Source: Muribaculaceae bacterium Isolate-013 (NCI)
Lineage (GTDB): Bacteria > Bacteroidota > Bacteroidia > Bacteroidales > Muribaculaceae
NCBI GenBank assembly: GCA_004102785.1
Contig: SCEJ01000005.1
Coordinates: 40,137 to 104,136, forward strand
Direction: 5' to 3'
DNA length: 64,000 bases
Within the stretch, counting starts at the first letter, position 1; every line of letters starts with the position of its first letter. The position numbers and the translations under genes were made by a program. The notes beneath the pieces were generated by a model. The model was not told the DNA's origin and ran no database searches. It saw only the letters and a program-made list of their open reading frames with translations. Below are positions 36,688-46,359 of the stretch, in pieces.

Positions 36688-38691
36688 TCAGGGGATGTAG
36701 ACTTTGCTGACTTCCGCGCCGCGCCGCATTATGAAAAATCCGCCGGAGGGGTTGAGGGTCTTTATGCCCTGGGTGGTGAAGTATTCGGCAGGCTCGGCGG
36801 CAGGTTCGGCGGCCGGGCTGTGGATTGACGATTCGCCGGTGGGGTGGAGGAGTATGTTGCTCAGCAGCAGTCCTTCCTGGTCGGGTGCGGAATTGGTGTG
36901 GAATCCGATGTAATATGTGCCGTCAGCGGGGAGTGTGAAGTCGGTGCTCCAGGTGTGGATTTCACGCTCGGGCCGGAATGTGGCAATAAGTTCGCGGGTC
37001 ATCGCTTCCGGCTCGGGCCGGTCGGCGATGCATACGCGCATGGATTCGTCGGGATATGCCTGGTTGCAGGTCTGCACGTCGATGCTCAGTGTGTAGGAGG
37101 TCTCAGCCTTGAAATCCACGGGCGAGAGAATCAGCCAGTCATCCATGGGTATGCCGGAGCCGAAGCTTGATTTGGCGCATTCCTGGAAGAGGGAGTAGCT
37201 CCAGGTGCGTCCGTCGCCGTTGACGTCGATTACCGACATTTTTTCCACATCGTCGCGGTCAGGCACCAGTGCGAGGGAGGGCTGGAGGGGTGTGCCGAGG
37301 GCGAGTTCGTTGGAGTAGGCCGCGGCGGAGGTCTTGCCGCCGGCTTTCACAAGAACCGATGCGGTGTAGCGTCTGAGTTCGGCGGTTGCGAGCTGGTGGT
37401 ATCCCCAGAGGTTAATGGCCGGCTGGCTGAAGGAATGCTCATCGTTGAGGAGAATCTCGTATTCAAGATTGTCGAGGTCGACCCAGCCGCCGTGTACTCC
37501 CTCGGTGACCGGTTCCCACATCACGCGGTCGTGGGTCAGGGTCACTTTGGCGGTCGGGAGCGGTGTGTCGATGCCTGTCCACATGTTGTACGATGTGTTT
37601 TCGGAGGCAGCCGGGCCGTTGAGTGCCCTGAAGGTGAAGAGGTGGTATCCCTCGGAGAGCGAGGTGAAGTCAACAGTGACGTCGCTTCCGGCCTCGGCTG
37701 TGCCCTGGCTGGCTGTCTCGCCGTCAAGGAGCGCAATCCAACCTATTTCACCCGACAGTGGCTGCGTCCCTGCTGTGGCGGAGGGGAGTGTGATTGTGAA
37801 GGAGCCTGACGTGGCGCCCCCCTCGAAATTTATGGCCTTGATTACCGGGGGGGCGGGCGATTCGGCGGTGGCAGCCTTGTCGGGGCATATCATGAAGTTG
37901 TATTGCTCGTTGTGGTCGCAGTCGAGCACTTTTGTGAAAGTGGCGCCGTCGGGGGTGATGGTGTATATCGCCGAGTTGCCTGAAGAGAATAGTGGATTCC
38001 AGTAGAAAAGATTTTCTTTCGGGGCGTAGCACATGCCGCTGATGATTCCCTGTGTGCCGTCAGGCACATTGGCCAGGTTTGTCTGTATGCCGGTCGATTT
38101 GTCGATTTTCACGAACTGGCCGCGGGCGTTCACTCCGTAAAGGTTCTGGTCGGAGGTGTTGTAGGCTATGGAGAGGCATTCCTCGTCGGCATCCCATTCA
38201 AACTCCCTCACTGGACTGATGGCGCCGGGGTTGTCGGCCGGAGCTTTGAGCAGTGCGTAGGAATATTCTCCGGTAAGGCCGTATCCGTAGATGCATCGGT
38301 CGTCGGGGTTGTATGTGGCGGCGAACATGTAGCCGCAGTCGTCGGGGAGCGGGTCGAAGCGGGTGGTCTCGCCGTCGGCGTTGACCTCGATGTAATAATG
38401 CTCGTCAACAACGGAGTAGCTTTCCTTTACGTAGTATCCGCATAGTTTGCCGTCGGCGATCCATCCGCTCCTCATCGGGTATCCCACCTGGCTCCCTTTC
38501 GGATCGGCGAGCATCAACTGGGGGCCGTCGGCCGTGAGCCGGTATATTCCATAGGCCGGAGTCGACTCGTTGCTGCTCCACAGGCTGGCGTATATCGTGG
38601 AGCCTCCGGGCATGGTTGTTTCGGTAGCATGTGTTGCGGATGCCGCAACCATAGCTGCTGCAATCAGGATAAATCGGGAATTTTTATGCAT
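36688..38691 (-). CDS. Large secreted beta-propeller protein with Fn3/jelly-roll-like C-terminus
   Basis: A 667-residue exported protein (signal peptide MHKNSRFILIAAAMVAASATHA). The first ~300 residues have short repeats (IYASLWSSNESTPAYGIYRL, CGYMFAATYNPDDRCIYGYG, LSIAYNTSDQNLYGVNARG) typical of a beta-propeller. The middle has Fn3-like strands, and about 490-620 resembles a galactose-binding or MAM-like jelly roll (LVPDRDDVEKMSVIDVNGDG, TYYIGFHTNSAPDQEG). The end (GGFFIMRRGAEVSKVYIP) resembles the short beta-hairpin sorting ends of Bacteroidales surface proteins. Surface adhesion or glycan binding is inference. Confidence 0.72.
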   Translation of the reverse strand: MHKNSRFILIAAAMVAASATHATETTMPGGSTIYASLWSSNESTPAYGIYRLTADGPQLMLADPKGSQVGYPMRSGWIADGKLCGYYVKESYSVVDEHYYIEVNADGETTRFDPLPDDCGYMFAATYNPDDRCIYGYGLTGEYSYALLKAPADNPGAISPVREFEWDADEECLSIAYNTSDQNLYGVNARGQFVKIDKSTGIQTNLANVPDGTQGIISGMCYAPKENLFYWNPLFSSGNSAIYTITPDGATFTKVLDCDHNEQYNFMICPDKAATAESPAPPVIKAINFEGGATSGSFTITLPSATAGTQPLSGEIGWIALLDGETASQGTAEAGSDVTVDFTSLSEGYHLFTFRALNGPAASENTSYNMWTGIDTPLPTAKVTLTHDRVMWEPVTEGVHGGWVDLDNLEYEILLNDEHSFSQPAINLWGYHQLATAELRRYTASVLVKAGGKTSAAAYSNELALGTPLQPSLALVPDRDDVEKMSVIDVNGDGRTWSYSLFQECAKSSFGSGIPMDDWLILSPVDFKAETSYTLSIDVQTCNQAYPDESMRVCIADRPEPEAMTRELIATFRPEREIHTWSTDFTLPADGTYYIGFHTNSAPDQEGLLLSNILLHPTGESSIHSPAAEPAAEPAEYFTTQGIKTLNPSGGFFIMRRGAEVSKVYIP

Positions 38692-38740
38692 GATGAATCA
38701 TTTGTGAGGGCTTATGCGGTGTGCATTGCCATGTTTGCCG

Positions 38741-38748
38741 CAAAGTTA
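38741..38748 (-). promoter_or_regulatory. -7 box of the secreted propeller gene
   Basis: TAACTTTG on the minus strand matches TAnnTTTG, 49 bases before the ATG. Confidence 0.5.
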
Positions 38749-38810
38749 ATGTCTGGCGGCTGATTCTGCAAGATTATTCCGGTTTATTTGGTGAGTTTGT
38801 CTGCAAAAGG

Positions 38811-38988
38811 CACGGCTCTTTCATTTAAAAATGCTTGGAATTTTAAAAGTGTATGACTGATAGTTAGTTAAAAGCCATTAACCCTTTTATCCAAAATGAG
38901 ATTAATACAGCCATTGCGTAACTGCTACATATAACTACCTGATTAACAGTGGCGCATTATAGCATCAAAGTTAAATGAAAGAGCCGTG
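38811..38988. mobile_element. 178-bp MITE with perfect 18-bp ends and 9-bp target duplication
   Basis: CACGGCTCTTTCATTTAA (38811-38828) and its exact reverse complement (38971-38988) bound a 178-bp element without coding capacity. Both sides are flanked by the direct repeat TGCAAAAGG (38802-38810 and 38989-38997), a 9-bp target duplication. It accounts for most of the 340-bp gap at 38692-39031, upstream of the propeller gene and downstream of parB. No transposase is in the window, so it was presumably moved in trans. Confidence 0.9.
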
Positions 38989-39031
38989 TGCAAAAGGGGT
39001 GGATTTTGTGGAAATGTGGATTCGAGGGGCG

Positions 39032-39916
39032 TTATTGGCTTTGCAGAGTGTCGAAGAGCGTGATTAGCCTCGCAAGCTCCTCCTCGTTGGCGAACTGGAA
39101 TGAGATGCGCCCTTTTCCGGAGCGGTCGCAGGAGAAGTTTACGGGGGTGGCGAAAACTGTGGAGAGGTGTTTTTTCAGCAGGTCGAAATCGTGCGACGAC
39201 TGAGCCTGTTTCTTCTGCGGCCGGCCGTCGGCTGCTTCTGCGGTGTTTTCGCGTGCCTCTTTTACGAGTTCTTCCACACGGCGCACCGACAGCCCCTCCT
39301 TGAGGATGAGCTTGTAGATCCGTAGCTGGTCGTGCGGATTGTCGAGCGACAGGAGCGCGCGGGCGTGCCCCATGTCGACGCGCTTGTCGCGCAGGCCGAG
39401 CTGCACTTCGGCCGGGAGGCGGAGCAGGCGCAGGAAGTTGGCCACAGTGGCGCGTTTCTTGCCCACACGTTCCGACAGACGCTCCTGTGTGAGGTTGTAC
39501 TGGTCGATGAGTTTCTTGAAGGTCAGGGCTATCTCTATGGCGTTGAGGTCCTCGCGCTGGATGTTCTCGATGAGGGCCATCTCGGTGAGCTCGGCCTCGT
39601 TGGCGGTGCGGATGTAAGCAGGCACATCGGAGAGACCTGCCATCCGGGCTGCGCGGAAGCGTCGCTCGCCGGCTATGATCTGGTAGGTGTCGGCTCCTGT
39701 CTTGCGCAGCGACAGGGGCTGTATGATTCCCAGCTCGCGTATGGATGCGGCCAGCTCGGCGAGTGCCTCCTCGTCGAAGGTGGTGCGCGGCTGGTCGGGG
39801 TTGGGGGTGATGCGGTCGAGAGGTATGTTGTTTATGGCCGATGAGCCGCGTGCTGGCACATCGTCCATCGGTATGAGGGAGTCGAGTCCTCTGCCGAGTG
39901 CGTTGCGTATTGCCAT
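39032..39916 (-). CDS. parB: Chromosome-partitioning protein ParB
   Basis: A 294-residue CTP-dependent DNA clamp that loads at parS. Blocks in order: N-terminal IPMDDVPARGSSAINNIPLD, box I LSLRKTGADTYQIIAGERR with the arginine-rich GERRFRAARMAGL (CTP site), HTH region LTQERLSERVGKKRATVANF, and a C-terminal dimerisation part (ISFQFANEEELARLITLFD). It lies 10 bases after parA. No parS-like TGTTTCACGTGAAACA was found beside the genes. Confidence 0.96.
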   Translation of the reverse strand: MAIRNALGRGLDSLIPMDDVPARGSSAINNIPLDRITPNPDQPRTTFDEEALAELAASIRELGIIQPLSLRKTGADTYQIIAGERRFRAARMAGLSDVPAYIRTANEAELTEMALIENIQREDLNAIEIALTFKKLIDQYNLTQERLSERVGKKRATVANFLRLLRLPAEVQLGLRDKRVDMGHARALLSLDNPHDQLRIYKLILKEGLSVRRVEELVKEARENTAEAADGRPQKKQAQSSHDFDLLKKHLSTVFATPVNFSCDRSGKGRISFQFANEEELARLITLFDTLQSQ

Positions 39917-39926
39917 GGTGGAGGGA

Positions 39927-40685
39927 TTATCGTTTTATAATTTCTTTGGCGAGCATCACGTGTGATGTCGCGCCGCGCGATTCGGGGTCGTACATTATGG
40001 CCGGGAGTCCGTGCGAGGGGGCTTCGGAAAGGCGTATGTTGCGTGGAATCACGGTGTTGAACACCATGTCGCCGAAGTGGCTTTTGAGTTCTTCGTAGAT
40101 CTGGTTGGCCAGGCGCAGGCGCGCGTCGTACATCGTCAGCAGGAAACCTTCGATTTCCAGCCCCGGATTGAGCTTCTGCTTTATGATGCGGATGGTGTTG
40201 AGGAGCTTGCTGATGCCTTCGAGCGCGAAATATTCGGCCTGCACGGGGATTATCACCGAGTGGGCGGCAGTGAGGGCGTTGACGGTAATCAGTCCCAGCG
40301 AGGGGGAGCAGTCGATGAGCACGTAGTCGTAGTTTCCGGCCACGGGTTCGAGCAGCCGCTTGAGGGTGCGCTCGCGCTCGGGCTTGCCTACAAGCTCGAG
40401 CTCGGCCCCGGCCAGGTCTATGCGCGAGCCGATGAGGTCGAGCCCCTTGACGCAAGTGGCTACCTGCGAGCCTTCGAGAGGATAGTCGTCGACGAGGCAT
40501 TCGTAGATTGACGACTGCATGGAGCGCGGGTCGATGCCGTAGCCCGAAGTGGCGTTGGCCTGCGGGTCGGCGTCGATGATGAGCACCTTCTTGCCCTGGA
40601 GGGCGAGTGATGCTGCGAGATTTATTGTAGTCGTGGTTTTTCCTACGCCGCCTTTCTGGTTGGCGACAGCGATGATTTTACCCAT
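39927..40685 (-). CDS. parA: Chromosome-partitioning ATPase ParA (Soj)
   Basis: A 252-residue deviant-Walker ATPase: KGGVGKTTTTINLAASLA (residues about 11-28), IDADPQANATSGYG (Walker A-prime/motif 2), YVLIDCSPSLGLITVNAL (Walker B). It moves ParB-parS complexes. The start MGKIIAVANQKGG at 40685 is standard; the 20 codons upstream in the same frame are not conserved in type. Confidence 0.97.
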   Translation of the reverse strand: MGKIIAVANQKGGVGKTTTTINLAASLALQGKKVLIIDADPQANATSGYGIDPRSMQSSIYECLVDDYPLEGSQVATCVKGLDLIGSRIDLAGAELELVGKPERERTLKRLLEPVAGNYDYVLIDCSPSLGLITVNALTAAHSVIIPVQAEYFALEGISKLLNTIRIIKQKLNPGLEIEGFLLTMYDARLRLANQIYEELKSHFGDMVFNTVIPRNIRLSEAPSHGLPAIMYDPESRGATSHVMLAKEIIKR

Positions 40686-40846
40686 AAGTACGATGTTTGT
40701 AACCGTGCGCCGGGGGTTGCGTAGCCGCGGCGCTCTTAAATACAACGCAAAGTAACTTATTTGTTTTCACAATGGATGTGTGTGCCGGGGTGATTTAGTC
40801 TTTTTTGTTGATAACTCCCCCGGATTGTTAATAACCGCGGCGGCGG

Positions 40847-43222
40847 TCAGCGCAGAAGCTGCCCGGCGGTGAAGTAGAGGCCGAAGGAGAGACCGACGTT
40901 CCAGTTGCGTGCCGGATAGGATATGTAGTTGACATAGCCGCAGACGCTGGCGAAGGGGAGGTTGTAGACCACGTCGAGCTCGCCGATGAACTCCGGGTTG
41001 CGGAACCATCCGCCCCAGGCCGGGGCCGCGGCCGGAGCCGCGGCCTGCTCGATGCGCCTGACGGGCAGGAACATGTTGGCGGTGAGGCGCACCTGTGCGT
41101 TCTTGACCGGCATCCATATGGGTGTGACTCCCGCGGCCACAAACGAGTTGGCCCGGAAACGTTTGTTGAAAACGTTGGATGTGGCGGCGGTGGGGGTGTA
41201 GGCCGGGGCGTTGACCAGCGATGCGTAGTAGGTGTTGAGCAGTCCGCGCGACGACAGCATCACGTCGGCGTTCAGCCCCAGCGAGAAGTTTCTGCCCATC
41301 GGCAGGTAGTAGTCGGCAAGGAGCTCGCCCTGGAGCCACTGTGTGTCGTCGTTGTAGGATGCGCCGGAGTTGTCGCCGGTGAGTTCGCGGTAGTGGTATT
41401 TGCCGAGCGCTCCGATAACGGTAGCCTTCACGCGGTATCCGGCCGAGGGGTAGCTCTGGTTGTCTAGCGAGTTGTATTCGAGGCGCAGCAGAGCCTGGGC
41501 GATGTTGAAGTTGGTGCGCACTTTGTCGGACGACCTGAAGTCGCCCCGGTCGGAGGTGTAGAAGTTGTTGCGCTGCTGTCCGCCTCCGGCTCCGATCTGT
41601 ATCTTCCCTTTGCTTCCGAGCGCCCATCCGTAGAAGAGCCGGCCGAAAGCGTTGTAGCTTGTTATGAATGCCGGAGAATTGTCCTGATAGAAGAGCTTGT
41701 CGCTTTCATAGAATTTCTGGCGCGAATACACAGCCTCGATGTCGAAAGCCGAGGGGTGTGTGGAGGTGAGGTAGAGTCTGCCGTCGAATTCGGCGGCCAT
41801 GTAGCTCTGGCCGATCCATCCCATGAGGCGGGCTTCGGTGGAGCGGAACGACATTGATGAGTAGTCGGCCGCGACGAAGATGAAGGAGTTGGACGAGGAG
41901 GTGAGGTAGCCGCCGGCGCCTATTGCGAAATTGTTTTTCACATCGGCGTCGAGGCTGAGGGTGAACAGTCCGTTGCGGGCGTTGTAGTCGGCCTGCGGCA
42001 TGAGGTTGCGGAGCTTGCCGGGAGAGAGGGCGCGGTAGTAGGCCAGGCGGGCCTGCCTTATGCCGAAAGTATCGGCTTTCTCGGGCTTGAAGAGGTGTGA
42101 GAGGTATTCGTTCTGAGCGCGTGTGCCGCCGGTGACGTGCACCGAGTCGAAGCGTACATATGGCGAGGCTGATTTGAATATGGCGCGGCGCAGGCGGCGC
42201 GATTCGGCGGGCTCGCGCGAGGTGACGCGGCTTTTTATCGTGTCCATCATCTCCATTGTGCGGCGGTAGCCGATGTCGTAGAGTTCCTTGGCCTTTCCCC
42301 AGTCAAGGAGCGAGAATTCGCTTACGTTTATGCGCACGTGCACCCCTTCGTCGGCCGGAAGCGAATAGTCCTGTTTCACCTGCGCCATATTCTCGATGGT
42401 GGTGATGATGTTGTGGGGCTGCGGCCCCTTTTCGGAGGCGTGCACATCGACTCCGATCATAATGTCGGGGGCGAAGTCCTCGCGCATCACGTCGACAGGG
42501 AAATTGTCGTAAAGTCCGCCGTCGTACACGTATACTCCGTTCATCTTTATCGGCGCGAACACGCATGGAAACGACATCGAGGCTCGGATGGCGTCGGAAA
42601 GCTGGCCGGAGCGGCACACGATTTTCTTCTTGGCGGTGATGTCGGAGGTTACGCACCTGAACGGCACGAAAAGGTTGTTGAAATCCGATGAGCACTGGGC
42701 TGTATAGGCCGCGAAGAGGTCCATGAAGGCGAAGTTCATCGGCAGCGGCGAAATGAGCGACGCCGGGAGTATGCCCGGAGTGGTGTCGGCGGAGTCGGTG
42801 CGGGAGAGATTCACGTTGAGCCGTGCGAACGCCGGGGTCTGCGGCTGCCGCACGAAGTAGTAGGTGAGTTCGGGGTCGATTGTGCCCGACGACCAGTAGC
42901 CGAACCCCTTGGAGGCTATCATCTCCATCATTTCGGCCGGGGTGTAGCCGCAGGCATATAGCCCCCCGACGATAGCGCCCATCGAGGTGCCGGCGATGTA
43001 GTCGATGGGTATGTCATTGTCCTCCAGGGCCTGGATGGCGCCGATTTCGGCGATGCCTTTGGCGCCGCCCCCAGATAGCACAAGTCCTACGGACTGCGAC
43101 GTAGGCACCGGCACCGGTACTGTGTCGGCCGCCACTTCGGCCGGTGAATCCGGCCGCACGGAGGCTGCGGCGCTTCCGGCCATACATAAGGCCGCCAGGG
43201 CCATTGACAATCCCATTCTCAT
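40847..43222 (-). CDS. Patatin-like phospholipase fused to an outer-membrane barrel (PlpD-like)
   Basis: A 791-residue exported protein (signal peptide through about residue 20). The patatin domain (about 44-300) has the oxyanion loop SGGGAKG (50-56), the nucleophile Ser80 in GTSMG, and catalytic Asp234 in DGG. Then comes a POTRA-like segment with PYVRFDSVHVTGG, and a C-terminal barrel of the Omp85 type (about 430-791; NFAIGAGGYLTSSSNSFIFV, ... GLSFGLYFTAGQLLR). This is the type Vd autotransporter-like architecture, acting on lipids at or outside the outer membrane. Its physiological lipid is unknown. Confidence 0.93.
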   Translation of the reverse strand: MRMGLSMALAALCMAGSAAASVRPDSPAEVAADTVPVPVPTSQSVGLVLSGGGAKGIAEIGAIQALEDNDIPIDYIAGTSMGAIVGGLYACGYTPAEMMEMIASKGFGYWSSGTIDPELTYYFVRQPQTPAFARLNVNLSRTDSADTTPGILPASLISPLPMNFAFMDLFAAYTAQCSSDFNNLFVPFRCVTSDITAKKKIVCRSGQLSDAIRASMSFPCVFAPIKMNGVYVYDGGLYDNFPVDVMREDFAPDIMIGVDVHASEKGPQPHNIITTIENMAQVKQDYSLPADEGVHVRINVSEFSLLDWGKAKELYDIGYRRTMEMMDTIKSRVTSREPAESRRLRRAIFKSASPYVRFDSVHVTGGTRAQNEYLSHLFKPEKADTFGIRQARLAYYRALSPGKLRNLMPQADYNARNGLFTLSLDADVKNNFAIGAGGYLTSSSNSFIFVAADYSSMSFRSTEARLMGWIGQSYMAAEFDGRLYLTSTHPSAFDIEAVYSRQKFYESDKLFYQDNSPAFITSYNAFGRLFYGWALGSKGKIQIGAGGGQQRNNFYTSDRGDFRSSDKVRTNFNIAQALLRLEYNSLDNQSYPSAGYRVKATVIGALGKYHYRELTGDNSGASYNDDTQWLQGELLADYYLPMGRNFSLGLNADVMLSSRGLLNTYYASLVNAPAYTPTAATSNVFNKRFRANSFVAAGVTPIWMPVKNAQVRLTANMFLPVRRIEQAAAPAAAPAWGGWFRNPEFIGELDVVYNLPFASVCGYVNYISYPARNWNVGLSFGLYFTAGQLLR

Positions 43223-43279
43223 ATCGAATCAGTAAAAACGTTTTTTTTATAACATCTTAGGGATGCTCTTTGTTGCCGG

Positions 43280-43828
43280 TTACTCTCCCGGAGTATAGCC
43301 TTCGTAAAAATATGACTGTTCAATCCCCTTGAAGATTATCTCTCTATCCTCAATGCGGTCGGTAATAGCTCCGGAAAGGAGATGTCTGAGCTCCAGATCA
43401 TTTACAGGACTGCGCTCCATTGCTTGAAGATAAAGCGTTTTGTCAATTAGACTCCAGTCAACTACCTTTCCGAGATTTTTACGCAGCATCATGTCAAGCC
43501 ATATTCGTGTCGCACGGCCGTTGCCCTCCATGAAAGGATGGGCTATGTTCATCTCCACATATTTGGCGATAATCTCCTCGAAAGTTTTCTCGGGCATTTT
43601 CTCGATAGCGGCAAGAGCCTCCTTGAGATAAAGCGAGTTGGCGAAACGGAAGCTCCCTTTGCTGATGTTTACGGTGCGTATTTCTCCTGCAAAATCGTAG
43701 AGACCGCCGAAAATCCCGCGGTGTATGAGTTGCAGGCCGCGCGTGGTGCCTGTTTCAAATTCATATATTGTCCCAGAGTCGAATAATGCCTTGGCTTTAG
43801 CCAGGCTCTCGGCATCGATATTTCTCAT
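43280..43828 (-). CDS. Fic-family AMP transferase, self-inhibited (class III)
   Basis: A 182-residue Fic-domain enzyme that transfers AMP or a related group to protein hydroxyls. The active-site motif [10 protein letters not shown] (His97) matches HPFxxGNGR. Upstream is the typical flap [15 protein letters not shown]. The C-terminal helix holds SYFYEG (Ser172, Glu176, Gly177), matching the inhibitory motif (S/T)xxxE(G/N) of class III Fic proteins such as Neisseria Fic, so it should be autoinhibited. The frame is open upstream to 43990, inside guaA, but the ATG at 43828 fits the family and its own promoter. No separate antitoxin gene is adjacent. Divergent from guaA. Confidence 0.93.
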   Translation of the reverse strand: MRNIDAESLAKAKALFDSGTIYEFETGTTRGLQLIHRGIFGGLYDFAGEIRTVNISKGSFRFANSLYLKEALAAIEKMPEKTFEEIIAKYVEMNIAHPFMEGNGRATRIWLDMMLRKNLGKVVDWSLIDKTLYLQAMERSPVNDLELRHLLSGAITDRIEDREIIFKGIEQSYFYEGYTPGE

Positions 43829-43848
43829 AACGTACACTAATTGATTCA

Positions 43849-43856
43849 CAAATTTA
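43849..43856 (-). promoter_or_regulatory. -7 box of the fic gene
   Basis: TAAATTTG on the minus strand matches TAnnTTTG, 20 bases before the fic ATG at 43828. Confidence 0.5.
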
Positions 43857-43878
43857 CGGAAATCTACCGGATAATTCG

Positions 43879-43886
43879 TACCTTTG
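43879..43886 (+). promoter_or_regulatory. -7 box of guaA
   Basis: TACCTTTG matches TAnnTTTG, 24 bases before the guaA ATG. It is back to back with the fic promoter. Confidence 0.55.
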
Positions 43887-43910
43887 CGGTAAAATTCAAT
43901 CCCTAAGCAG

Positions 43911-45434
43911 ATGCAGGAAAAAATCATTATCCTTGATTTCGGTTCGCAGACCACGCAGCTTATCGGCCGGCGTGTGCGCGAGCTGAACACCTATTGCGAA
44001 ATCGTTCCCTACAACAAATTCCCGCACGATGACCCCTCGGTGATCGGCGTAATCCTCTCGGGTTCACCGTTCTCGGTTTACGATCAGAAAGCCTTCAAGG
44101 CCGACCTGTCGCAGATTCGCCGGCGCCTGCCGGTGCTGGGCATATGCTACGGCGCCCAGTTCATGGCCTACTGCGACGGCGGCACCGTGGAGCCTGCGGC
44201 CACACGCGAATATGGCCGCGCGCTGCTTGAGAAGGTCGACGGCTCCGACCCGCTTTTCGCCGGCATAACCCCCGGCTCGCAGGTGTGGATGAGCCATGGC
44301 GACACCATCACATCGGTGCCCGCCGGTTTCCACATCATCGCCTCGACCGACAAGGTGGCCTGCGCCGCCTACCGCGTGGAGGGGGAGCATACGTGGGGCG
44401 TACAGTTCCATCCCGAGGTATATCATTCGGTCGACGGCACCATGCTGCTGAAGAACTTCGTGGTGGGCATCTGCGGCTCGCGCCAGGACTGGAGCGCCGC
44501 GTCGTTCATAGAGACCACCGTAGAGGAGCTGCGCCGCCAGCTCGGCGATGACAAGGTGGTGCTCGGCCTCTCGGGCGGTGTCGACTCGTCGGTGGCCGCC
44601 GTGCTCCTCAACAAGGCTATCGGCAAGAACCTCACCTGCATCTTCGTTGACCACGGCATGCTGCGCAAGAACGAGTTCCGCGATGTGCTCCGCGACTACG
44701 AGTGCCTGGGCCTCAACGTGATCGGCGTCGATGCCTCGCAGAAGTTCTTCACCGAGCTCGCCGGCGTCACCGAGCCCGAACGCAAGCGCAAAATCATAGG
44801 CAAGGGCTTCATCGATGTTTTCGACCAGGAGGCCCATAAAATCGAGGATGTGAAATGGCTCGCGCAGGGCACCATCTATCCCGACTGCATAGAGTCGCTC
44901 TCCATCACCGGCACCACCATCAAGAGCCACCACAATGTGGGCGGCCTCCCCGAGAAGATGAACCTCAGGCTCTGCGAGCCTCTGCGCCTCCTTTTCAAGG
45001 ACGAGGTGCGCGCCGTGGGGCGTGAGCTGGGCATGCCCGAGCATCTGATTAAGCGCCACCCCTTCCCGGGGCCAGGTCTGGCGGTGCGTATTCTCGGCGA
45101 CATCACCCCCGAGAAGGTGCGCATACTCCAGGATGCCGACGACATCTTCATCTCCGGGCTGCGTGAATACGGCCTATACGACAAGGTGTGGCAGGCCGGA
45201 GTGATTCTGCTGCCGGTGCAGTCGGTGGGCGTGATGGGCGACGAGCGCACATATGAGCGTGCCGTGGCTCTGCGCGCCGTGACTTCGACCGACGCCATGA
45301 CCGCCGACTGGGCTCACCTCCCGTATGAGTTCCTGGCAAATATCTCCAACAAGATTATCAACCATGTGCGCGGCGTGAACCGTGTGACCTACGATATCTC
45401 CTCCAAACCGCCGGCCACAATCGAGTGGGAATAA
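43911..45434 (+). CDS. guaA: GMP synthase (glutamine-hydrolysing)
   Basis: Converts XMP to GMP with glutamine and ATP. The 507-residue protein has an N-terminal class I glutamine amidotransferase domain (nucleophile Cys79 in LGICYG; His/Glu in [10 protein letters not shown]), then the ATP-pyrophosphatase domain with PP-loop [14 protein letters not shown], and the C-terminal dimerisation domain ending [14 protein letters not shown], the canonical GuaA end. The ATG at 43911 lies directly behind its promoter. Confidence 0.99.
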   Translation: MQEKIIILDFGSQTTQLIGRRVRELNTYCEIVPYNKFPHDDPSVIGVILSGSPFSVYDQKAFKADLSQIRRRLPVLGICYGAQFMAYCDGGTVEPAATREYGRALLEKVDGSDPLFAGITPGSQVWMSHGDTITSVPAGFHIIASTDKVACAAYRVEGEHTWGVQFHPEVYHSVDGTMLLKNFVVGICGSRQDWSAASFIETTVEELRRQLGDDKVVLGLSGGVDSSVAAVLLNKAIGKNLTCIFVDHGMLRKNEFRDVLRDYECLGLNVIGVDASQKFFTELAGVTEPERKRKIIGKGFIDVFDQEAHKIEDVKWLAQGTIYPDCIESLSITGTTIKSHHNVGGLPEKMNLRLCEPLRLLFKDEVRAVGRELGMPEHLIKRHPFPGPGLAVRILGDITPEKVRILQDADDIFISGLREYGLYDKVWQAGVILLPVQSVGVMGDERTYERAVALRAVTSTDAMTADWAHLPYEFLANISNKIINHVRGVNRVTYDISSKPPATIEWE

Positions 45435-45494
45435 CCGCACAGGCAGATTTGCCTGGCAGACAGGCAGGTGTATAATTAATTTAAAAAGTTGTCT

Positions 45495-46202
45495 ATGACG
45501 ATCATAAAGTGTTTCGGTGTGGCTGCCGCTGTGGCGGTGGCCGCCATGGGGCAGCAGGCTGCCGCCCAGGTAACGCTCCCGCTCGAGGCCGGGGCTCCCG
45601 CATGGAGCAAGGCCGCAGTGGCGCAGGAGGGCGGCGCCACGATGTATCAGAAGGCTGTGGCCTCGTCGCCCACGCTGGTGTTCGACTTCTTCAACGCCGA
45701 CGAGTATGAGCCCACAACGTATCTCCCGTCGTGGAGCAACACCGTGAGCCGCGCCCATGCCGAGCCGCGTCCGCTGACGGGGATGGTGCCTGTGCTCTCC
45801 GAAAAGGCCGGATGGGTAGAGGTGGACTATGTGCCTGAAATCGAGGCAAAAGGTTACTCCTACAAGGTGTGGGTGCCCGCCAAGTCGGTGACTGTGACGG
45901 CGCTCGCTCCCCTGCCTGCCGATGCCGAAGGTCTGCGTGTTTTTGACGATGGCGACCTTGCCGGCTATGGCGTTTACCGCAACAGCGGCGCCGAGGCTCC
46001 GGCGCTCTATTTCGGACGTGTGGCCGGCGGAAAGCTCGTGTGCGCCCACACGCTCGACTCCGATGCCGACGTGGCCTCGCTGTCGGCCGACGATGTGAAG
46101 GCCCTCCTTGCCACGGCCAAAGCTGTGCGTCCCGGCCAGGTGATGGTGGTCTATGCCACCGACGGCGGTGCCGTAGGCTCGCAGTGGTGGGTGAAAGGCT
46201 GA
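45495..46202 (+). CDS. Periplasmic protein of unknown function
   Basis: A 235-residue exported protein with a signal peptide (MTIIKCFGVAAAVAVAAMGQ, cleaved near AAAQ). The mature part is beta-rich (MVPVLSEKAGWVEVDYVPE, KVWVPAKSVTVTAL, GVYRNSGAEAPALYFGRVAGG) and resembles a single small beta domain of the bacterial SH3 type, though no family is firmly recognised. It is 60 bases downstream of guaA and is followed by the ferredoxin gene with its own promoter. A TTG two codons upstream (45489) is in frame but the ATG is preferred. Confidence 0.65.
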   Translation: MTIIKCFGVAAAVAVAAMGQQAAAQVTLPLEAGAPAWSKAAVAQEGGATMYQKAVASSPTLVFDFFNADEYEPTTYLPSWSNTVSRAHAEPRPLTGMVPVLSEKAGWVEVDYVPEIEAKGYSYKVWVPAKSVTVTALAPLPADAEGLRVFDDGDLAGYGVYRNSGAEAPALYFGRVAGGKLVCAHTLDSDADVASLSADDVKALLATAKAVRPGQVMVVYATDGGAVGSQWWVKG

Positions 46203-46274
46203 GCGCGCCGTGCCCCGGGGGCACGTCGCCGGGCTATCCCCATCCTGCCGGCCTCCAAATGTTGATAAATTTAT

Positions 46275-46305
46275 TTGGAGGTTTGCCGAAAATGCGTTAC
46301 TTTTG
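46275..46305 (+). promoter_or_regulatory. Promoter of the ferredoxin gene
   Basis: TACTTTTG (46298-46305) matches TAnnTTTG and TTG (46275-46277) lies 20 bases upstream. The predicted leader is about 48 bases. Confidence 0.65.
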
Positions 46306-46359
46306 CCGTGCGTTTAAAAGCGCAATAGAATTCTATTAATTTCAACGTTTTATTTTACA

